A DNA stretch of 64,000 nucleotides, taken from positions 1,576,441-1,640,440 of the forward strand of contig BCKC01000001.1 of the NCBI GenBank assembly GCA_001600455.1, written 5' to 3'. The DNA is from Endocalyx cinctus (taxonomy: Eukaryota > Ascomycota > Sordariomycetes > Amphisphaeriales > Apiosporaceae). A model generated the notes under the pieces. The model was not told where the DNA came from, made no database searches, and was given only the letters and a program-made list of their open reading frames with translations. How positions within the stretch are numbered: position 1 is the first letter of the stretch; each line of letters starts with the position of its first letter. Below are positions 11,941-22,207 of the stretch, piece after piece. A program made the position numbers and the translations under genes.

Positions 11941-13876
11941 TTAACATCTTCGGCGAACCTTAATCTCCACGTTTGGCTTGGGTACACTGCTTCCAAAGCC
12001 ACAAAAGTTCTTAGGACGCTTCGTGAGTGGCTTAATATCATAGTGCTCCAGTATGTACGAGATGATCAGCTTCATCTGCTGCACAGCGAAGAATCGACCC
12101 GTGCAAGCCCGTTTCCCGTGCCCAAACGCCAAGAAATCTTCGGAAAGCCGGACCAGTGACCGATTACCGTACACTTTTTTCTTGCCCGTGGTCGGGTCCA
12201 CGACGCCTCTCAGGAGCTCATCGTCAATATATCGGAATGGGTTATACCGGTACGGATCGGCGTATATGGAGGGATCATGGTGAATTGATGCAGTGGGGAA
12301 ACAGATTTGAGACCCGTGAGGTAGATGTAAGCCGCTTTTCAAAGTGACTCCGGCTGGGTCAACGACCTGAGAAGATATAAGCATCCTCCTTGAAGCATCA
12401 CGAAAAGTAATGATTTCACTCACCTTACGGTTAATGTTCACCGCAAGTAAATCAGACACTCGCATCGACTCCTTGATAGCCGAATCAAGGAACACGAGAC
12501 GGGCTAAGCCAGTTCTGTTGAAGCTGCCACCTACGGCAGCGCGTGCTTCTCTGATCTCCTGTCGTAAGCGCTCGATATACGCCTCGGAGTTCGGAGAGCT
12601 ATATAGGTCGAGTATTATATTAACCAAGCTCATGCTCGTAGAATGGACGGCTACCATGTTCATCATCACGAGGCGCTCGGTGATTATATTGGGGTCGCGC
12701 AGTTCAGGATCGTCAGCTTCCAGTGATTCGTCGATGAAATACTGTAGCGCGTCGTGCTATTCGATTCAATCAGCTTCACGGAACTCCCAATTCAGTTATG
12801 TTACTACTTACCATAGGCTCCCAACTATAAAACGGGTCTTGTATTTTCTTGATAGTGTTCTTGATTCTTTCCTCAATCACCGGAACGCAGTATTTCTGGC
12901 AAATCGCTAAGTATCGACGGTTTTGGTAACGTAAGGGGATGGCAAGGATTTTGCGTAACCATTCTGGGGCGAGGTTTACGAGCACCGCACTTGGTAATCG
13001 AGTACGTGCATACATCTCGGACGCTTCGATAAATGCAGGGTTTCGGTCTATCAGTCTTTGGTTAGCTATGAAATATTGGACGAGAGAGAAAATTAATAGC
13101 AGGTAAAGTAGTCACATAATTCGGGGCTTTGCGTGAATATCCTATTGATCGACCTGCCCAAGGTCCTCATCACGGTCGTAAAAAGTGGTACATTTCGCCA
13201 ATTGTCCCGACAAGTTCCCCAGCTATCTTTCAAGGCATTATCTATCTCGTCGGCAACGCCATCCACGGCATCGGCCAAGTGCCGTGTCAGCTGTAGTCGA
13301 ACCACGTTATGGGGAAAATCTGGCGCCAGGATCTTTGGGTTTGGGTTCATGTATTTTGCCGCCATGAGATCAAGGCGCACCTCGCGAAGGCCGATGACGG
13401 TTTCTGGAAGTGAACAGATCTCGTTAAGAAGTTCTTTTGGGAGAACAACCCACGGTTTGGGCCCAAAGAGAGCTACGCGGAACGGCTCCCCTCGAGAGGA
13501 GAGCTGGTATCGTGTTGTTAGGTCAGTACTTGTGATATGAAAGTATATCTCGGAATAGTTCAATAGAATTATCCTAACTTACCTCATTATAGCCATCTGA
13601 GATAATATCACGAATTTGCTTGAACGATTTCAATTGGGCTCGGCGGTACTCGAACCAACCCTTCTCCAAGCCTAGAAACCGAAATTTGCTTGAGTCTCCC
13701 TTAGATGCTTTTAGTAAAGCTTGCGAGTACCAGTTAAACGCCAGAGAACCAAACATAGAAAGAAGCGAGACGATGATTATAGGTTTGACATAGCAGTCCC
13801 CATACGACAAAAGGTCATAACTACTAGTTGTTAAAATGCTCTCGTTATGGGAGGAGTGCGTCGCCATGTTTACCAA
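11941..13876 (-). CDS. Cytochrome P450 monooxygenase, microsomal type
   Basis: Five exons: 13876-13583, 13503-13116, 13065-12812, 12756-12424 and 12366-11941. Introns are 79, 50, 55 and 57 nt; the frame closes exactly to 564 residues. A start nine nt later (MATHSS) is equally possible. An N-terminal membrane anchor (PIIIVSLLSMFGSLAF) lies at about residues 30-48. The I-helix reads VAVHSTS, as in the AIHTTS group of fungal P450s (ent-kaurene-oxidase and indole-diterpene type), in place of the usual AGxDT. The ExxR of helix K is KESMR. The heme loop is FGHGKRACTG, with the Cys ligand near residue 511. These proteins oxidise terpenoid or other lipophilic substrates with a P450 reductase; the substrate here cannot be told. 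It is divergent from the sulfotransferase-like gene at 14864, with about 1 kb between them. The last intron is 57 nt and stop-free, so automated models may retain it. Confidence 0.92.
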
Positions 13877-14863
13877 TCTTCCAGGCTCGACAAACGTTCC
13901 GATTTGTTAGAATACAGTTGCGTCGAAACAAAGACAATGCAAGGAGAACTAAAAGAACAAGAGGATTGTAGCGCGCAAGAAAGTTTGCGGACTATACTTA
14001 AAGTTAACATGGAAAATATACTGATGGAAATCAATATAGTACTTACTTTTTTTAAATTCGTGAAGTTGTCGTTGTACCGATACTCTGCTCGAGTGATTAA
14101 GTTTTTGCAATAAATTCTAATAAGTTTTGAGTATGTGGTATAAACAAGTCAGCACGATTGCCACGATTATCAGCGATGACTTACACGGCCGTCTCGATAA
14201 GTCACTTCTCAACCTTCTACTAGTGATCTGGAGCGAGACCGAACTTTCACCCCTCATACCATTAACGAAAAGGCGTCAAGCTTCACCTACTATATGGACA
14301 GCGCCAACCTTCGTACCACTGCAGCTATCAAAATAGACCTTGACACACGCCAGTATGAGGAGTGCCAAACCTCGTGCCCTCCAACAATTGGGGCGCTGGA
14401 GATGAAATTTTAAATATTACTATTTGTCCTGAGCCCTAACTACTATAGTTATTCTTCTATTTTTTATTATTATTTTGTGTGGGCAGACACACCAACTTAG
14501 GATCATGTGATGTTGAATGTTTGATGCAGATTTCTTCAGCATGTAAGGAGGTGTCTAAACATAATTATTGATTGTAAATGATTCTGTTGTGTTAGTATCA
14601 AGGCAGCGCCCAGCGGATAATATTATACGCTTCACGGTGACGGGTTCAGTGTTATTATTTCTGGTAACACGACCATCTCGGAGATTCCGACAGACGACGC
14701 ACCCTCTGTCATACGTACCTATACAACTAGCACCCTTACTATTTTGAAGCCCTCACGACACTTTACAGCTCTAAATATTTTGACATCTCATAAAACTTTC
14801 AACTGCGCAAAACCGCGCGCGCGTTCAAGCTCATCGAGTCTGCAATCCTGCATACACAACATC
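13877..14863. other. Intergenic between divergent P450 and sulfotransferase-like genes
   Basis: About 1 kb that should contain both promoters. Open frames at 13847-14113 and 14127-14336 have no family features. No regulator site is identifiable by eye. Confidence 0.5.
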
Positions 14864-15802
14864 ATGGAACATTCAAAGGAAATCAAGATTATTGTTGTAT
14901 GAATTGTCGTCTAGTAACATTAAAAAAAAACGCATGCTGTGTTTCGATGCTGATTCAAGTATATTGACAATAGGCCGGCCTTCCACGAACAGGGACACTC
15001 AGCTTGAAATGGGCACTAGAAAAGCTTGGGGTTGGACCTTGCTTCCACCTCATGGATATTGAACATCAATTCTACAACGTTAAAAGAAGCGCCGAGCTCA
15101 TCGCTATCGAAGACAAAGAAGAGAGGCAGCGAAGGATCCGCAACATGTTCGAAGGCTACCAGGCCGTCTTGGAACAACCTGCCAGCACCTGTCTACCGGA
15201 TCTTCTCGAGTTGTATCCCGAAGCTAAAGTACGTAATTTATCCACAAAGACACGCAATCGATTATTAAGCAGCAGACGGGGAAACAAGCCTCAAGTAACC
15301 GGTACTTTACGCTAACCAGTAGTTAAAATCTTAGGTCATCCTTTCCCTACGCTCGAACCCCGAAGTATGGCTCGATTCGTGGCGCGGGCTCGGGGTAGAC
15401 GTCAGGTGGCTGCGGTACCGGCTCTCCGGCTTCTGGGCGCCGGGCGTCGTTACAGGATCGGACCTCTACCGAGGATGGATGCGGAAGGCGGCCGAGAGAT
15501 ACGGCATCTCGGAGCCCTGCGTGGATCTGTATCACCGGCACAACGCCTGGGTGGAGGCTATCGTGCCGAAGGGGCAGCTGCTCCGGTTCAACTGCGAGGA
15601 AGGGTGGGAGCCGCTGGTGGACTTTCTGGAGATCCCCGACCTGAAGAAGCGAGCGCATCTGGGTCCGTTTCCCAGATCGAATGAGAGAAACGTACTGCGC
15701 TCGCTCAAGCGCGCGGCGATGGTGTTCGGACTTTCGGCTTGGACTTTGATCTTTTGTCTACTTTTCCTGTTATTTCGACGAATTTTCCCTCGGGAAATAT
15801 AA
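14864..15802 (+). CDS. P-loop sulfotransferase-like protein with C-terminal membrane anchor
   Basis: Three exons: a 33-nt first exon 14864-14896, then 14974-15228 and 15335-15802, all in phase 0, giving 251 residues. The start is set by ATG 14864, because joining MEHSKEIKIIV to AGLPRTGTLSLK restores the P-loop that binds the 5'-phosphosulfate of PAPS. Exon 3 opens with VILSLRSNPEVWLDSW, which fits the 3'-phosphate-binding strand and helix. The body ends WEPLVDFLEIP, usual for the fungal sulfotransferase-4-like group. Residues about 225-245 (GLSAWTLIFCLLFLLF) form a tail anchor. Many fungal members are unproven as sulfotransferases. Alternative models that miss the mini-exon start inside the P-loop. 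Confidence 0.82.
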
Positions 15803-16393
15803 ATCAAAAGGAATTAAAATTGCACGAGATGTACACGGCGAGAGGCATTTGAGTGTTTATCCGTCTTCTAGAGAAATCTTTTCTATGTAGAGGTAGAAGA
15901 ATGCTACGAATTTGCTCGATTCTCCTGATGTGTACCTTAGAGAGCGTACCGACGTGTTTAGATTCACGGTGCCTGGGAGTCACGAGAGTCATTTCATGAA
16001 TCTGAAGCTGGATTATCCTACTTGGTACCTTTTAGAGTTAAAAAGTAAGAGCTGGAAAGAGAGAGCATATACAGATTCCAAAGAAGTCAAATTAGCGCTT
16101 GAGAGTTGGTCGGATTACAGTTTGATGCCCCCTTACCCACCAGATACTGTCATTTCATTCTTTTCTAAACACGATATTTTCTCATATGACTATATGAAAA
16201 ATTGAAAGTAGATAGATATTTATAAACGACTTAGTTCTTCTGCATCATCCTACACCAAGTTGTATTTTCGTAACTTGATTAGAATAATTACCTGTCGGTC
16301 ATCATGAAGTATTCAGGGGAAGTACCACGTGGGGCATAATTTCCGAAAGTAAAAACTCCCCCCGCATTCTGGTACCTCGAAAATGACCAGTTA
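15803..16393. other. Intergenic between convergent genes
   Basis: An open frame of about 98 codons (15912-16205) begins with TTG, lacks an early ATG and resembles no family I know, so it is left uncalled. The rest is AT-rich. Confidence 0.45.
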
Positions 16394-16842
16394 TCAGAAA
16401 TCCTCTAGCTTGATAACCTTGTACGAAGGCTCCTCGTACGGATGAGCACTGATTGAAAACCCCAGTCAGTCACGTACAATTTTCAAGTTACTGCGTAACA
16501 CGAACTGCCGTAAGGAAAAAGTGACGTTCAACCATGATTTCAGTTTTACCTTTTCAAAGCGGCAACCGCATTCCTCGCGATCTCCTCCCCCAAGCAAAGC
16601 GTCTCGACGCGAACCTCGGGAGTTTCTTCGAGTTGACCGACGGCGCCGATATGAGGGTTAGCAGCGTCGCCGGGGCGAAATTGGCCGGTGCCCATGGTGG
16701 ACCAGCAGCACTCGGTGTAGTTCCCGGGACCGGGGTAGCGACCGGCGCCGGCCTTGAAGATGGCGGCTTTGCACGCTTGGACGGCCGCGGGCGGGGCATG
16801 GAAGATTAGTACGAAACGTTGCACTGCTGCGGTAGACGCCAT
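16394..16842 (-). CDS. NIF3/YqfO-like (PII-like fold) small protein
   Basis: Two exons, 16842-16550 and 16448-16394, phase 2, with a 101-nt intron (GTAAAA ... ATCAG), giving 115 residues. Without the second exon the frame ends just before the family's most conserved C-terminal motif; the splice restores AHPYEEPSYKVIKLEDF. Upstream motifs are also typical: FKAGAGRYPGPGNYTECCW, GTGQFRPGDAANPHIG and VRVETLC. This is the stand-alone form of the domain inserted in NIF3/YqfO (sometimes annotated GTP cyclohydrolase 1 type 2). Such proteins are small cytosolic trimers of uncertain function. A run of 23 T at 16851-16873 lies immediately 5' of the ATG, so the mRNA leader would be oligo-A. Confidence 0.88.
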
Positions 16843-17231
16843 TGCGAGGTTTTTTTTTTTTTTTTTTTTTTTTGGAAATAAGTGAGAAGATTTCTTCGTG
16901 ATATGAAGGAAGAAGAGGTGATTTAATATATTTTAATTGTATTATGTGAATCTTATGAAATACCTAAGTTTTGGAGATTGATCATGTTCATAGAAAGGTA
17001 AATGGCGAATGATGTGTGGTATCAACCCCACTTCTAATCGGTGTCAACTCGCCACACCCGAGAAAGTGCAATATATGCGTAGATAATGAATGAGCTAGAG
17101 GGTGGTACTTGGCAGTCATGCATCTATTTGATTGAATAAAGAATAATCATTTGAACTTATGCTACCAGTAAAACATATATTAATGACGATAGTTATTCAG
17201 GAGACCTTTCATATGACCAAATCTCCCTTCT
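16843..17231. other. Intergenic, upstream of NIF3-like gene and 3' of ADH
   Basis: It contains the 23-nt T run next to the NIF3-like start codon, then AT-rich DNA with no gene. Confidence 0.5.
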
Positions 17232-18524
17232 TCATAACGCTGGTTTAAATTGATCCTCGTTCACAAGGCAGTACCGATATCGTGGCTTTCCCGCTTCTAT
17301 GTTGAGAAGAGCTTGATTTGCGTTTTTCATCGGTACCTTCTCGACCCATCCCTTGATCCCCTTTTTCGCAACTAATTCCAACATCTCCCTCATCTCAATA
17401 GCTGAGCCGTATTGAGATCCCGAGAAGCTGAGAGCGCGTGGGAGGAGGGGAAAGGGTGGGATGCTGAAGCTTCCGGCGTCCATCCCGACCATAACCAGAG
17501 TACCAGAAAATTTAAGAAGTTTCATGTAGGCACCCCAGGGAGCCTTTTGATTTTGTTTTCCCTCACTTGATTAGCTTATCCGAAACGAAACCTTTTTAAT
17601 ACACATGCATGGATACACTTACCTGGGCTGAAGAGATGGTACAAATTATGAAATCGAGAGACGTATTATGCGCCCTCGACCACTTATCAAGCTCGTCCGT
17701 AGCCAAGTATTCGTCCGCCCCTAGTTTCAGGGCACCTTCCCTCTTGGCGACCTTTCTCGAAATCGCGACAACCTTATCGGCGCCCATAGCCTTAGCGAAC
17801 AGCACGGCGTAGTGGCCTAGCCCTCCGAGGCCGACGACGCCGACGTTTTTCCCTGGACCGCAGCCGCGCTGCTTCAGCGGGGCGTAGACGGTGAGGCCGG
17901 CGCAGAACAGCGGGGCGGCCTGCTCGGACGGTATTTCGTCCGGGATCTTGTACGCGAACCGGCCCCGGCACCGGTGGTACGTCGAGTACCCGCCGTAGCT
18001 CTTGTCGCCGCTCGCGTACCGCGACGTGTACGTGTACCGCGCTTTGGGGCAGTACTGCTCCCGACCTTCGACGCACCGCTCGCACGGCTTCGGTTGCGTC
18101 GAGGCGCACGTGTCGGCCATGCAGCCCACCCCGACTCGGTCGCCTACTTTGTGCCCGCCGAGCGCTTGCGTCCCTACTCTGACTACCTTGCCGACGATTT
18201 CGTGGCCGACGACGATGGGAAAGCCGCCACCTGACTGTGATATTCCAAGTTAGGTTTCTAGTTGTACCATTTTCCCTTCTCTGAATCTTGTCCCGCTTTG
18301 TCGTTTCTAAAGGTGAATCGTGTATAAGAAAAAAAAAAAAAAAAAAAAAAACTTACCCATCCATGCTTAATCGTATGCCCATCTGTTCCGCACATGCCAC
18401 AATGGGTGACTTTGATGTCGATGTCGGTTTCTTCCCACTTCTTTGGTTCGAATTCCTTCCATACCATCTTGCCCTCGATAGCCGAGGTATCGAGGGCCTG
18501 CCACCCCTCAAACTTGTAATTCAT
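17232..18524 (-). CDS. Zinc-dependent alcohol dehydrogenase, cinnamyl/ADH6-like
   Basis: Three exons: 18524-18357, 18234-17623 and 17543-17232. All junctions are phase 0 (introns of 122 and 79 nt), giving 363 residues, the usual family length. Catalytic zinc ligands: Cys42 in HCGMCGTDGH, and His67-Glu68 in GHEIVG just after the first splice. Structural zinc cysteines lie at about 99, 107, 110 and 118; the gap between the first two is seven residues where ADH6-like enzymes have two. The Rossmann loop is GVVGLGGLGHYAVLFAKAMGA. These enzymes reduce aldehydes or oxidise alcohols with NADP(H). Intron 1 has a run of about 22 T directly after the donor. Exon 2 is far more GC-rich than exons 1 and 3. 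Confidence 0.9.
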
Positions 18525-20254
18525 GATTTGTGGGGTACTTCAATTGAATATCTCTCAGTTCTCTGGTTCTTTCGTGTCCCAACTCAAAACAAAAGTAAAA
18601 AAATAAATGATCAAGGAGAAAACGGAATAAAAATTGATTTCTATCAAAGATGTAGATAGTAATTATTTTTTTCAGTAATCTTCGGCTTTGATACATCTAG
18701 TCCATCTTTTTTTGCCCGATTTGGAATGAGTCAGGACATATGAGCGAATGAATACGGTAGTAAAGGTTGTGGATCTAAGGACCAAGACCGAGGCCCTTAT
18801 TTATTCCTTACCAAAATGTCGTACACATCCTTGTTAATCAACACAACTTCGCTGGAGGTCTATCTCCCTAACGTATCACCCGCCATTACCATATTTACTC
18901 CTTGCTGCGCACTACTTTAACGTATCAAGTTATCGGGATAAAAGTTGAATTGAATACTCGGTACATAACCAGGCAGCCAGGGTGACCGCAAGGGTGACCA
19001 CAACCGGTTTTTCGTCGTTATTCTTAACGAACTCCTAAGAGAGAATTTACCCCTTCTTCCTCATCTTAAGATCTTCGTATTAATAGATGCATCAATTTGA
19101 AGGCTGACTAAGTTTGTGCACTCTATCATATCATATATCTAACCCAGATAAGAGACAAGTTTGCTTACAGCAGGATCTGAGTCTGTGCCGATTAAAAGGA
19201 TTAAGAGTTTAAGCCTCAAAATTGGTTGGGGCGTGTGGCCTTTATATTATATCTAGTGTTAAAGATAAGCTGAGAGTGTTGGGCTAAGGTACGTTAAAGC
19301 TAGAGTTATGTATATTGTATGTATACTTAAGTAGCATAATTAATGGTTAATTCCTTCTATCGATCGCTACGGGAAAACTCTCAGCTACCTCGAGAACGGA
19401 CAGCGTCAAGATTCTTTCGGGGCGTAACTTGGTACACTTGACTGAGCAATAACTGAGTATTACGGGCTATAACTAAGCTGGCAGATATGGCTGTGTTATG
19501 TGTAATAGTACAGTAGAATATTTTACTTTGTCTTTTCTTTACATAGTAAGGTAGGATACTTATAAATTTTGTTTAGCTATAAGCCTCTTATACTGATCTG
19601 ACCCTGAGAAGAAACAATAAACACGCTACTCTGGACTCGTTAAAAAAGAAGAAGAAGAAGAAAAAAAAAAGGTCGCTGTAAATTGTATTACCGGCTCACA
19701 ACATACCCCTTCTTTGGTACGACGATATACGTCACAAGTTATCATTTATTGGTTTGTTATTGACAATACGTTGACATGTGGCTGTTGAGTCTTGATTGTT
19801 GGAAAAGGAGCTTGAGAGCTAGGGATTATATATAAACTTACTCTTGCTAACCCAACAGTCTTACGTGCAAATGCTCCGGCGCTGACTCTTTTAATGTGTC
19901 GTTTCGGAACTCCGTTACGCGAATGTGTCCGTAAGCTTATTTATACGGTGACCAACGAATAAGAATAACTCCTGGTAATTGTGTAAATCATCTTCGCCTC
20001 TCGCATTCGTGAACAAAAGGAGAGAAATAAAAGAAGAAGGAATAAGAAAAGAAAGCGAAACAATAGTCTGGAACAGGCTGTATTTGAACGTGTCTCGACA
20101 TTCCCCAAAGGACTTCCCCCCTTTCAAATCCAACCAATTGATTTATCTAGACGGAGGTTAGAGCAACAGATACCAATCAAAAAATACGATAGTAATAATT
20201 ATTATTCACTTAATTATCGTCGGGCGCCTGCGGTGGTAATAAAAAAAAGTCATT
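18525..20254. other. Long intergenic region between divergent ADH and GMC genes
   Basis: 1.7 kb, AT-rich. A minus frame at 19915-20133 has one hydrophobic stretch but no other support. TATATAAA at 19828-19835 could be a TATA element for a leader reading toward the GMC gene, but it is about 420 bases from the start codon. Confidence 0.5.
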
Positions 20255-22027
20255 ATGGACAAGAAGACCAAACACACCGACTACCTCATCATCGGCGGAG
20301 GCCTAACGGGCTGCGCCCTCGCCGCGCGGTTAGCGCAAGGATTTCCGGACCGCAAAGTGACCGTCCTCGAAGCCGGCGAAGACCCCGTAAAGTACCCCTG
20401 GACGGTGAAACCCTTGGACGGGTTCGCGAGCCACTTCTCGAACCTGGACTGGCAGGACCGGACCGCGCCGCAGACGCACCTCGACCGCCGTCGGCTCTAC
20501 TCGGCCGCCGCCAAGACGCTCGGCGGCGGCTCGGTCCTCAACTACGGCGGGTGGGCTCGCGGCTGCCGGGAGGATTACGACGCCTGGGCCGAAGCCGTGG
20601 GGGATCCCCGGTGGAGCTACGAGGGCATGCTCCCGTACTTCAAGCGCTCCGAGAAGCACCTCACCACCGATATCGCCGATATCCAGCAGCACCGCGGATA
20701 CGACGGCCCCGTGCACGTCGCGCCCTCGTCCAAGGCGTGCGGCCGGGAGCGTATCTACCCCTTGGACGAGCCGTTCCGACGGGCCTGGATCGAGGCGGAA
20801 GGGCTGGAGTACAAGACGGACCTGAACGACGGGTCGGGCAAAGGCGTGAAGGAATGGGTCGAGGCCTGGCGGGACGGCAAGCGGCAGACGACGCACGTCG
20901 CGTACGGGCTGAGGGCGCTTCCGAACGTCGAGATCGTCGTCGACACGAAAGTGGCGCGCGTCCTGATCGCGGACGAGACGGACGGGGAGAAGGCGAGAAA
21001 AGTCGCCGTCGGCGCCGAGACCGTCAAGGGCGTCGTCTACAACGCGAGGCGCGAGGTCGTCGTGAGCTGCGGAGCGTACCGCTCCCCGCAGCTCCTGCTC
21101 CTCTCGGGCGTCGGCCCGGCCGAGAAGCTGGCCAGGTTTAAGATCGAGCAGCACGTCGACCTGCCCGTCGGACGCAACCTGCACGACCACCTGGCGCTGA
21201 GCCAGATCTGGAAGCTGTCCAAGCCCGAAGTAGGACTCGGCGTCGGGTGCGACCGGTGGAAACGGATTTCGGCCTACGAGAAGGGCCTGCCCTTCTCGAA
21301 CTACGTCTGGACGTCGACGCCCAACGCCGAAAAAGAGTTCGCGCGCGCGCTCGATCGCGATCTCGAGAGCGGCGCCGTGGCCGCGAACCCGCCGGCGATG
21401 GGCGCGTGGGCCCGGGGCCTCGCGTCCGAGAAGAGGTGCCACGTCGAGACCTTCATGGCGTACATGCCCCTGAACGCGCCGCTGCACGGCATGGACGTCC
21501 CCGTCGACGGGACGCACGTCACGACCTTCGCGGTCATCGAGCTGCCGACCTCCCGCGGCGAGGTCAGGCTCAGGAGCAAAGATCCGGAGGACCCGCCCGT
21601 GCTCGACCCCGGGTTTTGCGCGACCGAGAGCGATCGGTTGGTCTTTCGGGAGGCCGTTCGTCGCGTGGTGCAGGTGACGCGGGCGATGAAGATGGGGGAC
21701 GGGACGACGCCGGTTGTGGAGGGTGAGGTGGTTGGGGAATTTTATAAGCCGCTTAGTGATGAGCTTACCGACGAGGAGATCGACGAGAGGATTAGGAGCG
21801 GTGCTTCCTCGTTCATACACCCCGGAGGAAGCTGTAGCATGGGTATGGTGGTCGATACTCATTGCAAGGTTAAGCAGGTCAAAGGGCTGAGGGTCGTGGA
21901 CGCAAGTGTCATGCCGGTTCCTCTAGCGACGCATTACCAGGTCGCCTTATATGCGTTAGCCGAACAGGTGGCGGAAATAATCATTGAAGAGGATCTCACG
22001 TATGTACGGAAATCATCTAATTTGTAG
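20255..22027 (+). CDS. GMC-family FAD oxidoreductase
   Basis: Single exon, 590 residues. The N-terminal dinucleotide fold is YLIIGGGLTGCALAARL ... VTVLEAG, with the GxGxxG-type glycines at residues 14-19. GMC signature 1 resembles KTLGGGSVLNYGGWARG at about residue 90. Signature 2 (SCGAYRSPQLLLLSGVGP) is near 270. The C-terminus has the active-site pair expected in the family: a His in HPGGSCSMG near 520, and HYQVALYALAE near 559, where the usual second partner (His or Asn) would lie. No signal peptide is present, so it is probably intracellular. GMC enzymes oxidise alcohols or sugars using FAD. The gene is very GC-rich until about 21700, then drops to local average. The long antisense frame 20330-21862 is a shadow. 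It converges on the phosphatase gene, 180 bases away. Confidence 0.92.
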   Translation: MDKKTKHTDYLIIGGGLTGCALAARLAQGFPDRKVTVLEAGEDPVKYPWTVKPLDGFASHFSNLDWQDRTAPQTHLDRRRLYSAAAKTLGGGSVLNYGGWARGCREDYDAWAEAVGDPRWSYEGMLPYFKRSEKHLTTDIADIQQHRGYDGPVHVAPSSKACGRERIYPLDEPFRRAWIEAEGLEYKTDLNDGSGKGVKEWVEAWRDGKRQTTHVAYGLRALPNVEIVVDTKVARVLIADETDGEKARKVAVGAETVKGVVYNARREVVVSCGAYRSPQLLLLSGVGPAEKLARFKIEQHVDLPVGRNLHDHLALSQIWKLSKPEVGLGVGCDRWKRISAYEKGLPFSNYVWTSTPNAEKEFARALDRDLESGAVAANPPAMGAWARGLASEKRCHVETFMAYMPLNAPLHGMDVPVDGTHVTTFAVIELPTSRGEVRLRSKDPEDPPVLDPGFCATESDRLVFREAVRRVVQVTRAMKMGDGTTPVVEGEVVGEFYKPLSDELTDEEIDERIRSGASSFIHPGGSCSMGMVVDTHCKVKQVKGLRVVDASVMPVPLATHYQVALYALAEQVAEIIIEEDLTYVRKSSNL

Positions 22028-22207
22028 GCTCGTAGCTGCAAACTGCGTAAATAGCCTGTTTTTCTATTGTGTAATTTCTATTACAATTAGTTTACCAATC
22101 TATCTACGGTAATTGTCTAGCAGTAAAGATCTATCTTTATTTCCAAATACCAAAGTCTAATTCCGGTATAGGGGTTTCAAAATAACACTTTAATATAATG
22201 AGCTCCT

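Noticed and set aside
15912..16205. 98-codon plus frame after the sulfotransferase-like gene
   Set aside because: Starts with TTG, no early ATG, no recognisable motif and no linking splice site found.
20330..21862. 510-codon antisense frame
   Set aside because: Lies fully inside the GMC gene on the other strand; GC-rich coding DNA lacks stops in the antisense frame. No family motifs.
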